From positions 1 to 64,000 of the forward strand of contig JAEBDY010000002.1 in the NCBI GenBank assembly GCA_049997955.1: a stretch of DNA of 64,000 nucleotides, written 5' to 3'. Numbering within the stretch: the first letter of the stretch is position 1; each line of letters begins with the position of its first letter. Below the pieces are notes generated by a model, which was not told the origin of the DNA, made no database searches, and worked only from the letters and a program-made list of their open reading frames with translations. Made by a program: the position numbers and the translations under genes. This document shows, one piece after another, positions 40,294-49,098 of the stretch. This DNA is from Umezawaea sp049997955 (GTDB taxonomy: Bacteria; Actinomycetota; Actinomycetes; Mycobacteriales; Pseudonocardiaceae).

Positions 40294-41442
40294 CTACAGC
40301 GACCGGGCGATGATCTCCTTCATGATCTCGTTCGTCCCGCCGTAGATCTTCTGCACGCGCGCGTCCGCCCAGGCCCGCGCGATCGGGTACTCGGTCATGT
40401 AGCCGTAGCCGCCGAAGAGCTGCACGCACTCGTCCACGACCCGGCAGAGCCGCTCGGTCGACCACCACTTGGCCATCGCGGCGGTGGGGACGTCGAGCTG
40501 CCCGTCCAGGTGCAGCCGGATGCAGTCGTCGACGAACGACCGGGTCACGGCCGCCTCGGTGGCGCACTCGGCGAGGGTGAACCGGGTGTTCTGGAACTTG
40601 ATCAGCTCGCGGCCGAACGCGGTGCGGTCCTTCACGTACTCCAGCGTCATCGCGACGGCGGCCTCGATGCCCGCGATGGACGCGACCGCGATGATCAGCC
40701 GCTCCTGCGGCAGCTGGTTCATCAGCTGGAGGAACCCCTGCCCCTCCGTGCCGCCGAGCAGGTTGGCCGCGGGCACGCGCACGTCGTCGAAGAACAGCTC
40801 CGCGGTGTCCTGGCCCTTCATGCCGACCTTGTCGAGCACCCGGCCGCGGCGGAAGCCGGGCGACTGCGCCGTCTCCACGACGATCAGCGACGTGCCCGCC
40901 GCGCCCTCGGCCGGGTCGGTCTTGGCGACCACGACGACCAGGTCCGCCTGGCTGCCGTTGGTGATGAACGTCTTCGAGCCGTTGACGACGTACTCGTCGC
41001 CGTCGCGCAGCGCCCTGGTCTTGATGCCCTGGAGGTCGGAGCCCGCGCCGGGCTCGGACATCGCGATGGCGCCCACGTACTCACCGCTCGCGAGCTTCGG
41101 CAGCCACCGCAGCCGCTGCTCCTCCGTGCCGTACGCGAGGAGGTAGGGGGCGACGATGCCGCTGTGCACGCTGTTGCCCCACGCGCTGTCCCCGGCGCGC
41201 GCCTGCTCCTCGATCACCACGGCCTCGTGGGCGAACGTGCCCCCGCCCCCGCCGTACTCCTCGGGGATCGACAGGCAGAGCAGCCCGACCTCGCCCGCCT
41301 TGGTCCACAGGTCGCGGTCGACGTGCTTCTGCTCCGCCCAGCGCTCCTGGTTCGGCGTCATCTCCTTGGCCATGAACGTGCGGGTCAGCTCGCGCAGCTG
41401 GTCGAGGTCCTCGGTCATCCAGGCGGAACGGCGCTTCGGCAT
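40294..41442 (-). CDS. Acyl-CoA dehydrogenase
   Basis: A 382-residue FAD-dependent dehydrogenase from ATG 41442. IAMSEPGAGSDLQGIKT and FITNGSQAD are the signature-1 region; QLFGGYGYMTEYPIARAWADARVQKIYGGTNEIMKEI is signature 2. That signature has YGGTNE instead of YEGT, and the Glu in LPQERLIIA is placed like the catalytic base of the isovaleryl/long-chain branch. It introduces the alpha-beta double bond in acyl-CoA. It is divergent from fadA-fadB and upstream of the racemase, giving a branched-chain oxidation set. Confidence 0.92.
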   Translation of the reverse strand: MPKRRSAWMTEDLDQLRELTRTFMAKEMTPNQERWAEQKHVDRDLWTKAGEVGLLCLSIPEEYGGGGGTFAHEAVVIEEQARAGDSAWGNSVHSGIVAPYLLAYGTEEQRLRWLPKLASGEYVGAIAMSEPGAGSDLQGIKTRALRDGDEYVVNGSKTFITNGSQADLVVVVAKTDPAEGAAGTSLIVVETAQSPGFRRGRVLDKVGMKGQDTAELFFDDVRVPAANLLGGTEGQGFLQLMNQLPQERLIIAVASIAGIEAAVAMTLEYVKDRTAFGRELIKFQNTRFTLAECATEAAVTRSFVDDCIRLHLDGQLDVPTAAMAKWWSTERLCRVVDECVQLFGGYGYMTEYPIARAWADARVQKIYGGTNEIMKEIIARSL

Positions 41443-41636
41443 ACCGCCACCCAAGCACCGGGCGGCGCGGTCTGCCATGACCATCGAGCTACGGATGGAG
41501 TGGTGAACGTGAGCGAATTTGTCGGTCGCTGATCACCAACGCCTGGTCAGTGGAACTTCTGGACCGCTCAAGTGAGCGAAAGGGTCACCCCGGTCGGTCA
41601 TGGGCAAGTTCTCGCCACCGGCCTACCGTCGGGTGC

Positions 41637-42839
41637 ATGAGCGAAGCCTTGATCTTCGATGCCGTGCGCACGCCGCGCGGCAAGGGAAAGCGCGGGTCGC
41701 TGCACAGCGTCAAGCCGGTCACGCTGGCCGCCGGGGTGCTGAGGGCGTTGTCCGAGCGGAACGCACTGGACACCTCGGCGGTGGACGACGTCGTGTTCGG
41801 CGTCGTGTCGCCGGTCGGCGAGCAAGGCTCGGACATCGCGCGCACGGCCGTGATGGCGGCGGGCTGGGCGCAGCGGACGGCGGGCGTGCAGCTCAACCGG
41901 TTCTGCGCGTCCGGCCTGGAGTCGGTGAACATGGCGGCGGCGAAGGTCGCGTCCGGGTTCGAGGACCTGGTGGTCGCGGGTGGTGTCGAGTCGATGTCGC
42001 GGGTGGCGATGGGCTCGGACGGCGGCGCGTGGGCGGCGGACCCCGAGACGAACATGGCGACGAACTTCGTGCCGCAGGGCGTGAGCGCGGACCTGATCGC
42101 GACCCTGGAGGGCTTCGACCGCGAGGCCGTCGACACCTGGGCCGTGCGGTCGCACCGGCTGGCGACGCTGGCGCAGGAGAAGGGCTACTTCGACCGCTCG
42201 ATCGTGCCGGTCGTGGACCAGAACGGCACGCTGCTGCTGGCCGTCGACGAGGGCATCCGGCCGGAGACGACCCTGGAGCGGCTGGCGGGTCTCAAGCCGA
42301 GCTTCCAGTTCCACGGCGACCTCGGGTACGACTCGGTCGCCATCGACCGCTACCCGTCGGTCGAGCGGATCACCCACGTGCACACGCCGGGCAACTCGTC
42401 GCAGATCGTCGACGGCGCCGCCGCGATGCTCATCGGCAACGAGCGCGCGGGCCGCGACCTCGGCCTGACGCCCCGCGCGCGGATCATCGCGACCGCCGTG
42501 ATCGGCACCGAGCCGACGATCATGCTGACCGGGCCCGCGCCCGCCGCGCGCAAGGCGCTGGACCGCGCCGGGCTGACCGTCGAGGACATCGACCTGTTCG
42601 AGATCAACGAGGCGTTCTCGTCGGTGGTGCTGAAGTTCCAGCGCGACCTGGACCTGCCCGAGGAGAAGATCAACGTCAACGGCGGCGCGATCGCCATGGG
42701 CCACCCGCTCGGCGCCACCGGCTGCATGATCCTGTCGACCCTGCTCGACGAGCTGGAGCGCCAGGACCTGCGCCGGGGCCTCGCCACGCTGTGCGTCGGC
42801 GGCGGCATGGGCATTGCCACGATCATCGAGAGGATCTGA
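41637..42839 (+). CDS. fadA: Acetyl-CoA acyltransferase (thiolase)
   Basis: A 400-residue thiolase from ATG 41637 (the frame extends upstream without conserved sequence). Catalytic Cys is in LNRFCASGLESV, the His in NGGAIAMGHPLGATG and the second Cys in LCVGGGMG; FEINEAFS is also typical. It cleaves 3-ketoacyl-CoA in the last step of beta-oxidation. FadB follows after three bases, the FadAB trifunctional arrangement. Confidence 0.95.
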   Translation: MSEALIFDAVRTPRGKGKRGSLHSVKPVTLAAGVLRALSERNALDTSAVDDVVFGVVSPVGEQGSDIARTAVMAAGWAQRTAGVQLNRFCASGLESVNMAAAKVASGFEDLVVAGGVESMSRVAMGSDGGAWAADPETNMATNFVPQGVSADLIATLEGFDREAVDTWAVRSHRLATLAQEKGYFDRSIVPVVDQNGTLLLAVDEGIRPETTLERLAGLKPSFQFHGDLGYDSVAIDRYPSVERITHVHTPGNSSQIVDGAAAMLIGNERAGRDLGLTPRARIIATAVIGTEPTIMLTGPAPAARKALDRAGLTVEDIDLFEINEAFSSVVLKFQRDLDLPEEKINVNGGAIAMGHPLGATGCMILSTLLDELERQDLRRGLATLCVGGGMGIATIIERI

Positions 42840-42842
42840 CCG

Positions 42843-44906
42843 GTGCCTGTGCACTACGAGAAGGACGCCGAGGGCGTCGTCACGCTGACGATGGACATGT
42901 CCGGCTCGGCGAACGTGATGAACGCCGAGTACCAGGAGGCGATGGGCGAGGCCGTCGACCGGCTCGAAGCCGAGCGCGACGAGATCACCGGCGTGGTGAT
43001 CACGTCGGCGAAGAAGACGTTCTTCGCCGGTGGTGACCTGAACCTGCTGATCCGGGTGACGCCGGAGAACTCCGACGAGGCGCTCGCGGGCGTCTCGGGG
43101 GTGAAGGCGCAGCTGCGCAGGCTCGAACTGCTGGGCAAGCCCGTGGTGGCCGCGATCAACGGGGCCGCGCTCGGCGGTGGTCTGGAGATCGCGCTGGCGT
43201 GCCACCACCGCGTGGTGGTGGACGACGACAAGATCAAACTGGGTCTGCCGGAGGTGACGCTCGGCCTGCTGCCCGGTGGTGGCGGCGTGACCAGGATGGT
43301 GCGCCTGCTGGGGTTGCAGGCCGCGCTGCCGCTGCTGATGGAGGGCAAGCAGCTGCGGCCCTCGCGCGCGCTGCAAGCCGGTTTCGTGGACGAGCTGGCC
43401 GCCGACCGCGACGAGCTGGTCGCCAAGGCGCGGGCGTGGATCGCCGCGAACCCGACGCCCCAGCAGCCGTGGGACCGGCCCGGCTTCGCGATCAAGGACG
43501 TGCGGGTCGGCGACCCGAACGTCTACCAGCTGCTGGCCGCCGCGCCCGCCGTGCTGCGCAAGAAGACCCACGGCGCGTACCCGGCGCCGGAGAAGATCCT
43601 CGCCGCCGCCGTCGAGGGCGCGCTCGTCGACTTCGACACCGCGTTGCAGATCGAGGGCAGGTACTTCCTGGAGCTGGCCTCCGGCCAGGTGTCCAAGAAC
43701 ATGATCACCGCGTTCTGGTTCCAGCTCAACGAGATCAACGCGGGCGGCTCGCGACCGTCCGGTGTGGACCGCCGGAAGACGACCAAGCTCGGCGTGCTCG
43801 GCGCGGGCATGATGGGCGCGGGCATCGCCGAGGTGAGCGCCAGGGCCGGCATCGAGGTCGTGCTCAAGGACGTGACCCTGGAAGCGGCGTCGAAGGGCGC
43901 CAACGGGATCGCGGGCATCACCGCCACCGACTCCGACGCCGACCTCGCCGGGTGCGACCTGGTCATCGAGGCGGTGTTCGAGAACCGCGAGCTGAAGGGG
44001 AAGGTGCTGCCCGCCGCCGAGGCCGCGGCGCTGCCGGACGCCGTGATCGCGTCGAACACGTCGACGTTGCCGATCACCGGCCTGGCCACCGCCGTTTCGG
44101 ACGCGGAGAAGTTCATCGGGCTGCACTTCTTCTCCCCCGTGCAGAAGATGCGCCTGGTGGAGATCATCCGCGGCGAGAAGACGTCGGACGAGACGCTCGC
44201 GAAGGCGTTCGACTACGTGCTGCAGATCGGCAAGACGCCGATCGTCGTCAACGACAGCAGGGGTTTCTACACCTCGCGCACGTTCGGCACGTACGTCACC
44301 GAGGCGGTGACGATGGTGGCCGAGGGCGTCCGCCCGGCCCTCATCGAGAACGTGGCGCGCAAGGCGGGAATGGCCGTGGGTCCGCTCGCGGTGTCCGACG
44401 AGGTGACGTTGACGCTCCAGCTCAAGATCCGCGACCAGACGCTGGCGGACGACCCGTCGGCGGCAGCGCTGGGCACCCACCCGGCGTTCAAGGTGATCGA
44501 GGAACTGGTGGAACTGGGCCGCACCGGCAAATCCGGCGGGGCGGGCTTCTACGAGTACCCCGAGGGCGGCAAGAAGTTCCTGTGGCCGGAACTGCTGACC
44601 CGGTACGCGCGCGACGACGCCGGGGTGGCCGAGCAGGACGTGGCGGACCGGCTGCTGTTCGTGCAGTCGCTGGAAACCGTGCGGTGCCTGGACGAAGGGG
44701 TCCTGACGAGCGTCCGGGACGCGAACATCGGCAGCATCTTCGGGTTCGGCTTCGCGCCCTGGTCCGGGGGGACGTTGCAGTACGTGAACTCGTACGGGTT
44801 GGGGGCGTTCGTGGAGCGGGCGGACTACCTGGCTGATACTTACGGGGAGCGGTTCCGGCCGCCGGCATCGTTGCGCGAGCGAGCGGCTCGGGGGGAGAAC
44901 TTCTAG
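42843..44906 (+). CDS. fadB: Multifunctional enoyl-CoA hydratase / 3-hydroxyacyl-CoA dehydrogenase
   Basis: A 687-residue FadB from GTG 42843 (GAGAGG nine bases upstream). The hydratase domain (1-200) has KTFFAGGDLNLL, INGAALGGGLEIALACH and LPEVTLGLLPGGGG with both catalytic Glu residues. The dehydrogenase domain (about 310-600) has LGVLGAGMMGAGIAEVSARAG (NAD loop), VIEAVFEN, SNTSTLP and FIGLHFFSPVQKM (catalytic His). It hydrates and oxidises acyl-CoA intermediates, passing them to FadA. Confidence 0.95.
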   Translation: MPVHYEKDAEGVVTLTMDMSGSANVMNAEYQEAMGEAVDRLEAERDEITGVVITSAKKTFFAGGDLNLLIRVTPENSDEALAGVSGVKAQLRRLELLGKPVVAAINGAALGGGLEIALACHHRVVVDDDKIKLGLPEVTLGLLPGGGGVTRMVRLLGLQAALPLLMEGKQLRPSRALQAGFVDELAADRDELVAKARAWIAANPTPQQPWDRPGFAIKDVRVGDPNVYQLLAAAPAVLRKKTHGAYPAPEKILAAAVEGALVDFDTALQIEGRYFLELASGQVSKNMITAFWFQLNEINAGGSRPSGVDRRKTTKLGVLGAGMMGAGIAEVSARAGIEVVLKDVTLEAASKGANGIAGITATDSDADLAGCDLVIEAVFENRELKGKVLPAAEAAALPDAVIASNTSTLPITGLATAVSDAEKFIGLHFFSPVQKMRLVEIIRGEKTSDETLAKAFDYVLQIGKTPIVVNDSRGFYTSRTFGTYVTEAVTMVAEGVRPALIENVARKAGMAVGPLAVSDEVTLTLQLKIRDQTLADDPSAAALGTHPAFKVIEELVELGRTGKSGGAGFYEYPEGGKKFLWPELLTRYARDDAGVAEQDVADRLLFVQSLETVRCLDEGVLTSVRDANIGSIFGFGFAPWSGGTLQYVNSYGLGAFVERADYLADTYGERFRPPASLRERAARGENF

Positions 44907-45015
44907 GGCTTGCAGGGGTTTGGGGTCACCGCACGACTGGTGGCCCAAAGCTCACGGGTCACGGGTCGCGGGGCATGGGTCCGGGGCACGGGTCCGGCTC
45001 ACTGCTCCAGTTCCG

Positions 45016-45064
45016 GCTCACTGCTCACTGCTCACTGCTCACTGCTCACTGCTCACTGCTCACT
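45016..45064. repeat. Seven exact tandem copies of a 7-bp unit
   Basis: GCTCACT is repeated seven times without error, preceded by one further copy and a degraded one just upstream (44996-45015), and by a run of ACGGGTC-like words (44955-44998). It is non-coding and lies about 110 bases past fadB. The number of copies could vary between strains. Confidence 0.9.
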
Positions 45065-45103
45065 GCGTAGCGAGCGTGCGCGACTCGCGGCGCGGCCGGC
45101 TTT

Positions 45104-45196
45104 ACTTGGGGGATTTGACCCTTAAAATTGGTGATCGGGCAGGCTTACCACCTGCCCTTTTAGCCCGATCAAGGGTCAAATCGAGGGGCCCCAAGT
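45104..45196. repeat. Long interrupted palindrome (three paired segments)
   Basis: Nested complementary blocks: 45104-45111 with 45189-45196, 45112-45123 with 45171-45182 (12 bp), and 45132-45140 with 45163-45171, around a central GGCAGG/CCTGCC. The whole 93 bases can fold into one hairpin. It is too elaborate for a simple terminator and may be a small mobile or regulatory element. Confidence 0.8.
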
Positions 45197-45312
45197 CAAG
45201 CTGGCCGTGGGTCCGGATCACCTGCTGCGCTACCTGTTGTGCGTCTTCGGATGCGGTGGGGTGGCGTGGACGGCGGAGGCAGTCCGGTCTCACCCCGATC
45301 GCGGATTATTTC

Positions 45313-45371
45313 CATGGCCCTTCCACTTTGTCAAGGCGGGAAAGATGCCTTGACAAAGTGGAAGGGCCATG
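45313..45371. repeat. Perfect 25-bp inverted repeat with nine-base loop
   Basis: 45313-45337 is an exact reverse complement of 45347-45371. The stem includes CTTGACAAAGTGGAAGGGCC on one strand. It lies about 160 bases past the AraC gene stop and might terminate it, but the length and perfection suggest a recently acquired or selected element. Confidence 0.9.
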
Positions 45372-45532
45372 AAGTGCGCTCAGGATCGGGGTGAGGCCGG
45401 GGAGTGGGTTCGAACGCGGTGGGGTCGGGTTGCGTTCGGGGATGAGTTGGGGCCGGGGGCCGGTGGGTTGGATTGGGTTCGGGTCGGGTCCGAGTTCTGG
45501 TTGGGGCCGGTGTCGGGCAAGTCGCGAGCGCC
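45372..45532. other. Strand-asymmetric G-rich stretch
   Basis: Between the 25-bp palindrome and the AraC stop, the plus strand is strongly G/T-rich with many GGGG and GGGTT words and almost no C-runs. It may form G-quadruplexes or leave R-loops when fadAB transcription reads through. No gene is supported. Confidence 0.6.
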
Positions 45533-46528
45533 TCAAGAACTTCCCGCCCGATATGCCCCAGGGCTGCTGCCGGTCCACCGCTTGAAGGCCCGGTGGAACG
45601 CGCTGGCCTCCGAGAAACCCAAGCGCAGCGCCAGTTCTTCCACCGACTCCCCGCCCCGCACCAGGCTGGCCACCGCTTGGTCGCGCAGCAACTGCTCCCG
45701 CACCTCGCGGAACGACGTGCCCTCGGTGGCCAGTTTCCGCCGCAGCGTTGGCGCGCTGACGCCCAGCCTCGCTGCCACCTCCGGGAGGCCGCCGGTGATG
45801 CCGTTGCCCAGGATGCGGCGGACCAGGCCTGCCGTGTTCGCGCCGTAGTCCCTGCGGGACAGCAGTTCTGCCGGGGAGCCGCGCAGGTAGCGGTGCAGTG
45901 CGCCCTCGTCCTGCACCACCGGCATCCTCAGGAACCTGGCGTCGAAGCGCAGTGCTGTGACCGGTGCGTCGAAGGTCAGCGGGCAGCCGAAGATCAGGTG
46001 GTACTCGCCGCCGTGCGGTGGTTCCGGGTAGCTGAAGTCCACTCGGCGCAGCGGGATGCGGCGGCCGATCAGCCAGCTGGAGAAGCGGTGCCACAGCACC
46101 AGCAGGGATTCCGCCAGGAAGTGGTCCGGGTCGTCCGCGTCGGACAGGTCCAGTTCCAGGCGGTACGCGTCGGCGCCGTCCTCCACCAAACCCATGGCGG
46201 GGCGGGAGTCCAGCAGGTCGTAGAAGTCCAGACCCCTTCGCAGGGCCGCGCCCAGGTCGGGGCAGTGCACGGCCAACAGGCACATGGTCTGGAAGGTGCC
46301 GCGCTTGCTGGGTTTCGGGCCGAAGCCCATCAGCTCGTCGTCCAGCTCGTCCCACAGCGCCTGGATGAGGTGGGTGTACTGCTCGGCGGTGACGCGCGCG
46401 CGGTCGTCGGCCAGCAAGGACTGGCTGATCCCGGCGGCGGCGAGGACGGGGGTCACGTCGTGGCCACCACGGAGCGCGCCGCGCAGGGCGGCCCGGACGT
46501 AGTGGATCGCGATGGTCCTGGTGAGCAT
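45533..46528 (-). CDS. AraC-family transcriptional regulator with arabinose-binding-like domain
   Basis: A 331-residue regulator from ATG 46528. The N-terminal ligand-binding-like domain (about 20-200) has RGTFQTMCLLAVHCPDLGAALRRGLDFYDLL, of the PF12625 type. The C-terminal AraC domain has two helix-turn-helix motifs: VAARLGVSAPTLRRKLATEGTSF and LALRLGFSEASAFHRAFKRWTG. Relatives of this type often control fatty-acid catabolism, which fits the neighbouring fadAB genes, but no binding site has been shown. Two DasR-like words lie upstream. Confidence 0.88.
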   Translation of the reverse strand: MLTRTIAIHYVRAALRGALRGGHDVTPVLAAAGISQSLLADDRARVTAEQYTHLIQALWDELDDELMGFGPKPSKRGTFQTMCLLAVHCPDLGAALRRGLDFYDLLDSRPAMGLVEDGADAYRLELDLSDADDPDHFLAESLLVLWHRFSSWLIGRRIPLRRVDFSYPEPPHGGEYHLIFGCPLTFDAPVTALRFDARFLRMPVVQDEGALHRYLRGSPAELLSRRDYGANTAGLVRRILGNGITGGLPEVAARLGVSAPTLRRKLATEGTSFREVREQLLRDQAVASLVRGGESVEELALRLGFSEASAFHRAFKRWTGSSPGAYRAGSS

Positions 46529-46685
46529 CACGACCAGTGTCCCACCGGAGATCCGAGTACGGCGGCGCGGGGAGAGACCGCGCCGCCGTCCACGGATGGC
46601 CCACCCCAGTGAGCCGACTCCTCGCCGATGGGGCTTTCGCCCACCCACCAGCAAGGGACGTTGTGTGTCGCAGACCACGTTATGA

Positions 46686-46738
46686 GGTCTAGACCAGATA
46701 CGTCAATACGGGAAAACGGCCCTATCTGGACCAGACCA
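46686..46738. promoter_or_regulatory. Two DasR-box-like words upstream of the AraC gene
   Basis: GGTCTAGACC at 46686-46695 (followed by A) is the palindromic core of the GntR-type DasR site TGGTCTAGACCA, and TGGACCAGACCA at 46727-46738 is a weaker 9-of-12 match. They are 41 bases apart, about 160-210 bases upstream of the AraC start and just past the stop of the DM13 gene. Binding by a DasR-like regulator is inferred. Confidence 0.5.
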
Positions 46739-46760
46739 CCGGGGATGTTTCACGCGGGTC

Positions 46761-47330
46761 TCAGGCGCGTTCCAGCGGTGCTACGGCGAAGCCCGCGGAG
46801 AAGCGCTTGCACCAGATGACCACGCTGCGCACGCCGTCCAGGTCTGCGTCGGCCGGAACCGCGTACACCTGGTTCCCCTCGTTGGCCTTGAGCTTGCCCA
46901 GGCTGGTGAAACCGCTGCCGAACGCCGCGTCCGTCGAGTCGGACGTCTTGTCGGACAGGTACACGTAGAGGTCCGGGCCGTCGCTGGTGGCGAGCGCCTC
47001 GAACTGCACCGCGTGGGTGCCGTCGGTCTGCCGCACGAGCGTCGCGGACCCGGTGGTCGCGTGCTCCAGCGAGCGGAAAGGTCCCGATGCCAGCGCGACC
47101 GGCCCCTTCGGGGGTGCGGGCGCGGGCGCCGCGGACTCCACCGGCGCCGCTCCGGCGCTGCTCCCTGGAGCGCTGGTGGTCGAAGCGCTGCTCGTCGTCC
47201 GCGGCACGAGCAGGGCCTCGTTCGCCGTCCTGGTCGTCACCAGCCGCCACGGCTGGAACAGCGCGAGGCCCACCCCGATCCCCACGACCAGCACGACCGC
47301 GACCGCGCCCACCACTTTCTTCCGGGACAT
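46761..47330 (-). CDS. Membrane-anchored DM13-domain protein
   Basis: A 189-residue protein from ATG 47330 (GGAGG seven bases upstream). It has an N-terminal helix (6-26), an Ala/Ser/Pro-rich linker (44-76), then a DM13 domain: GPFRSLEHATTGSATLVRQTDGTHAVQFEAL, DLYVYLSDK and VVIWCKRFSAGFAVAPL with the conserved near-invariant Cys. DM13 domains are proposed to take part in extracellular redox or hydroxylation steps with cytochrome/DOMON partners; none is nearby. The active Cys is present. Confidence 0.88.
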   Translation of the reverse strand: MSRKKVVGAVAVVLVVGIGVGLALFQPWRLVTTRTANEALLVPRTTSSASTTSAPGSSAGAAPVESAAPAPAPPKGPVALASGPFRSLEHATTGSATLVRQTDGTHAVQFEALATSDGPDLYVYLSDKTSDSTDAAFGSGFTSLGKLKANEGNQVYAVPADADLDGVRSVVIWCKRFSAGFAVAPLERA

Positions 47331-47455
47331 GTCCCACCCTCCTCACCAAGTCGGTTCACCTACGGGAAAGAGGACCACGCGGGCGTCGCCCACGGGCTGG
47401 TTGCGGCCTTACGAAGTTCTGACGTCGGGCCCGCACGGCGGGTTAGGGTCCCCCG

Positions 47456-47881
47456 GTGGTTTCACGAACGAGCACGGAGACGACCGTCGGACAGGTGGTC
47501 GTCGGTGCTCTCATGCTCGGCTGCGCCGCCGCGGGGCCGTTCCCCAGCCCTGTCCCCCTGCTGTTCCTGATCGCCGCGGTCGGGACGGCGAACGCCGCGT
47601 TCGACCTGATGCGCACGTTCGGCTCGGCGCTGCTCGGCGGAGTCGCGGTCGCCAGCATCGGCCTGGCCGCGGTGCCGTTCGCGACCTGCTCCAACGACCG
47701 GTTCACCGACGTCTTCACCTGCACCGGCGACGCGCCGACGTGGCACATGACCGGCGCGGTGCTGGTGGCGGGCCTGTCCGGAGCGAGCCTCGTGCTGGCG
47801 CGGATCGCGGGCACGGGCAGCATCGACCGCAGGTTGGCGCGCATCCAGCAGGACCTGGACGTGATGCGGGGCAAGCGGTGA
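47456..47881 (+). CDS. Small multi-helix membrane protein
   Basis: A 141-residue protein from GTG 47456 with TAGGG about seven bases upstream. It has membrane helices at about 12-28, 31-50, 58-76 and 95-115, a Cys pair in the external loop (TCSND, FTCTG) and a cytosolic helical tail with RRLARIQQDLDVMRGKR. Its stop overlaps the next gene (GTGA), so the pair is an operon. Family not recognised. Confidence 0.75.
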   Translation: MVSRTSTETTVGQVVVGALMLGCAAAGPFPSPVPLLFLIAAVGTANAAFDLMRTFGSALLGGVAVASIGLAAVPFATCSNDRFTDVFTCTGDAPTWHMTGAVLVAGLSGASLVLARIAGTGSIDRRLARIQQDLDVMRGKR

Positions 47882-48999
47882 CGACCTGGGAGCAGGTCGC
47901 CGCCTGGCGCACCCGCGGGCACGGGCTGGCCGAGCGCCGACCCGCCGCCGACGCGCTCGACGTCGTCGCCGAGCTGTGCGGCCTGCACGCGCAGGTGATG
48001 TCGTCCGCGGAGCTGACGTTGCGCGCACGGGTCGACGGCCTAGCGCCGGACGCGGTGGAGCGGGCGCTGTGGACGGACCGGACGCTGGTCAAGACGTGGT
48101 CGATGCGCGGCACGCTGCACCTGCTGCCCGCGGCCGAGTACCCGTTGTGGCAGAGCGGTTTCGGCACCTACCGGCACTACCGCAAGCCGGTCTGGCTGCG
48201 GAACTTCCACATCACCGAGCCGGAGCTGGACCGGCTGCTGGCCGCCGTGGCCGAGGCGCTGGACGGGCGGCTGCTGTCCCGGTCGGAGCTGGCCGACGAG
48301 ATCACCGCCGCCACCGGGTCGGCCGAGTTGGGCGACAAGCTGCGCGAGAGCTGGGGCGTTTACCTCAAGCCGGCGTCGTTCCAGGGCAGGCTGGTGTTCG
48401 GGTCGAGCGCCGGGCCCGGCGTCCGGTTCACCCGGCCGGACGGGTGGCTGGACCGGGCCGTCGAGTTCGGCGAGGCCTCGCCCGCCGCCGTCGAGGAGAT
48501 CGCGCTGCGGTACCTCGCCGTGCACGGCCCCGCGACGCGCGAGGACTTCGCGCGCTGGTGGGGCGTGAGCCCGGCGGACGGCGGCCGGGTGTTCCGCGCG
48601 CTCGGCGAGCGGATCGAGCCGGTGGACGTCGAGGGCGAGCCGTACTGGGCGCGCGCCGAGGACGTGGCGGACCTCGCGGGGGCCGAGCGGGCGCGGGGCG
48701 TGCGGCTGCTGCCCGCGTTCGACCAGTACGTCATCGCCGCCACCAGGCACGCGAGCCGGTTCCTCGACGGCATTTCACCCGACCGTGTGTACCGGCCTCA
48801 AGGTTGGCTGTCCCCGGTCCTCCTGGTGGACGGAAAGTTCGCTGGCGTGTGGCGCTTCGAGCGCAAAGGCAAGCGCACCGAGGTGGCCGTCGAGCCCTTC
48901 TTCCCGGTCAGCGCGCCCACGCGGAAAAAAGTGCGCTCCGAGATCGATCGGTATGCGGAGTTCTGGGGATCAGCGGTCGACCTGGAATGGCTCGATTAA
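47878..48999 (+). CDS. Winged-helix DNA-binding domain protein (HTH_42 type)
   Basis: A 373-residue protein from GTG 47878, overlapping the upstream TGA. It carries the HTH_42 (PF06224) features: LCGLHAQVMSSAELTLRARV, LVKTWSMRGTLHLLP, FARWWGVSP, LLPAFDQYVIA and WLSPVLLVDGKFAGVW. Members include AlkX/AlkZ-type DNA glycosylases such as YcaQ that unhook crosslinks or excise alkylated bases. The QxQ catalytic motif of that group is not intact here (HAQVM), so glycosylase activity is uncertain. Confidence 0.88.
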   Translation: MTTWEQVAAWRTRGHGLAERRPAADALDVVAELCGLHAQVMSSAELTLRARVDGLAPDAVERALWTDRTLVKTWSMRGTLHLLPAAEYPLWQSGFGTYRHYRKPVWLRNFHITEPELDRLLAAVAEALDGRLLSRSELADEITAATGSAELGDKLRESWGVYLKPASFQGRLVFGSSAGPGVRFTRPDGWLDRAVEFGEASPAAVEEIALRYLAVHGPATREDFARWWGVSPADGGRVFRALGERIEPVDVEGEPYWARAEDVADLAGAERARGVRLLPAFDQYVIAATRHASRFLDGISPDRVYRPQGWLSPVLLVDGKFAGVWRFERKGKRTEVAVEPFFPVSAPTRKKVRSEIDRYAEFWGSAVDLEWLD

Positions 49000-49098
49000 G
49001 TTCACCCGACTCATTTATCCGGGGTCGAACCACCTGTACTGTCTCGAGCGAATCCTTCTTCACGTGATGTTCTTGTGTTCCCTGCGAAGGAGCTTGCT

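Noticed and set aside
41598..44948. Minus-strand open frame of more than 1,100 codons
   Set aside because: It lies antisense to fadA and fadB; Arg/Gly/His-rich composition with no recognisable domain.
45016..45064. Possible CRISPR array
   Set aside because: Seven-base units without spacers are a simple tandem repeat, and no cas genes are near.
46987..47877. Upstream extension of the HTH_42 gene to 670 codons
   Set aside because: It runs through two other genes; the GTG at 47878 overlaps the upstream stop and starts the conserved domain.
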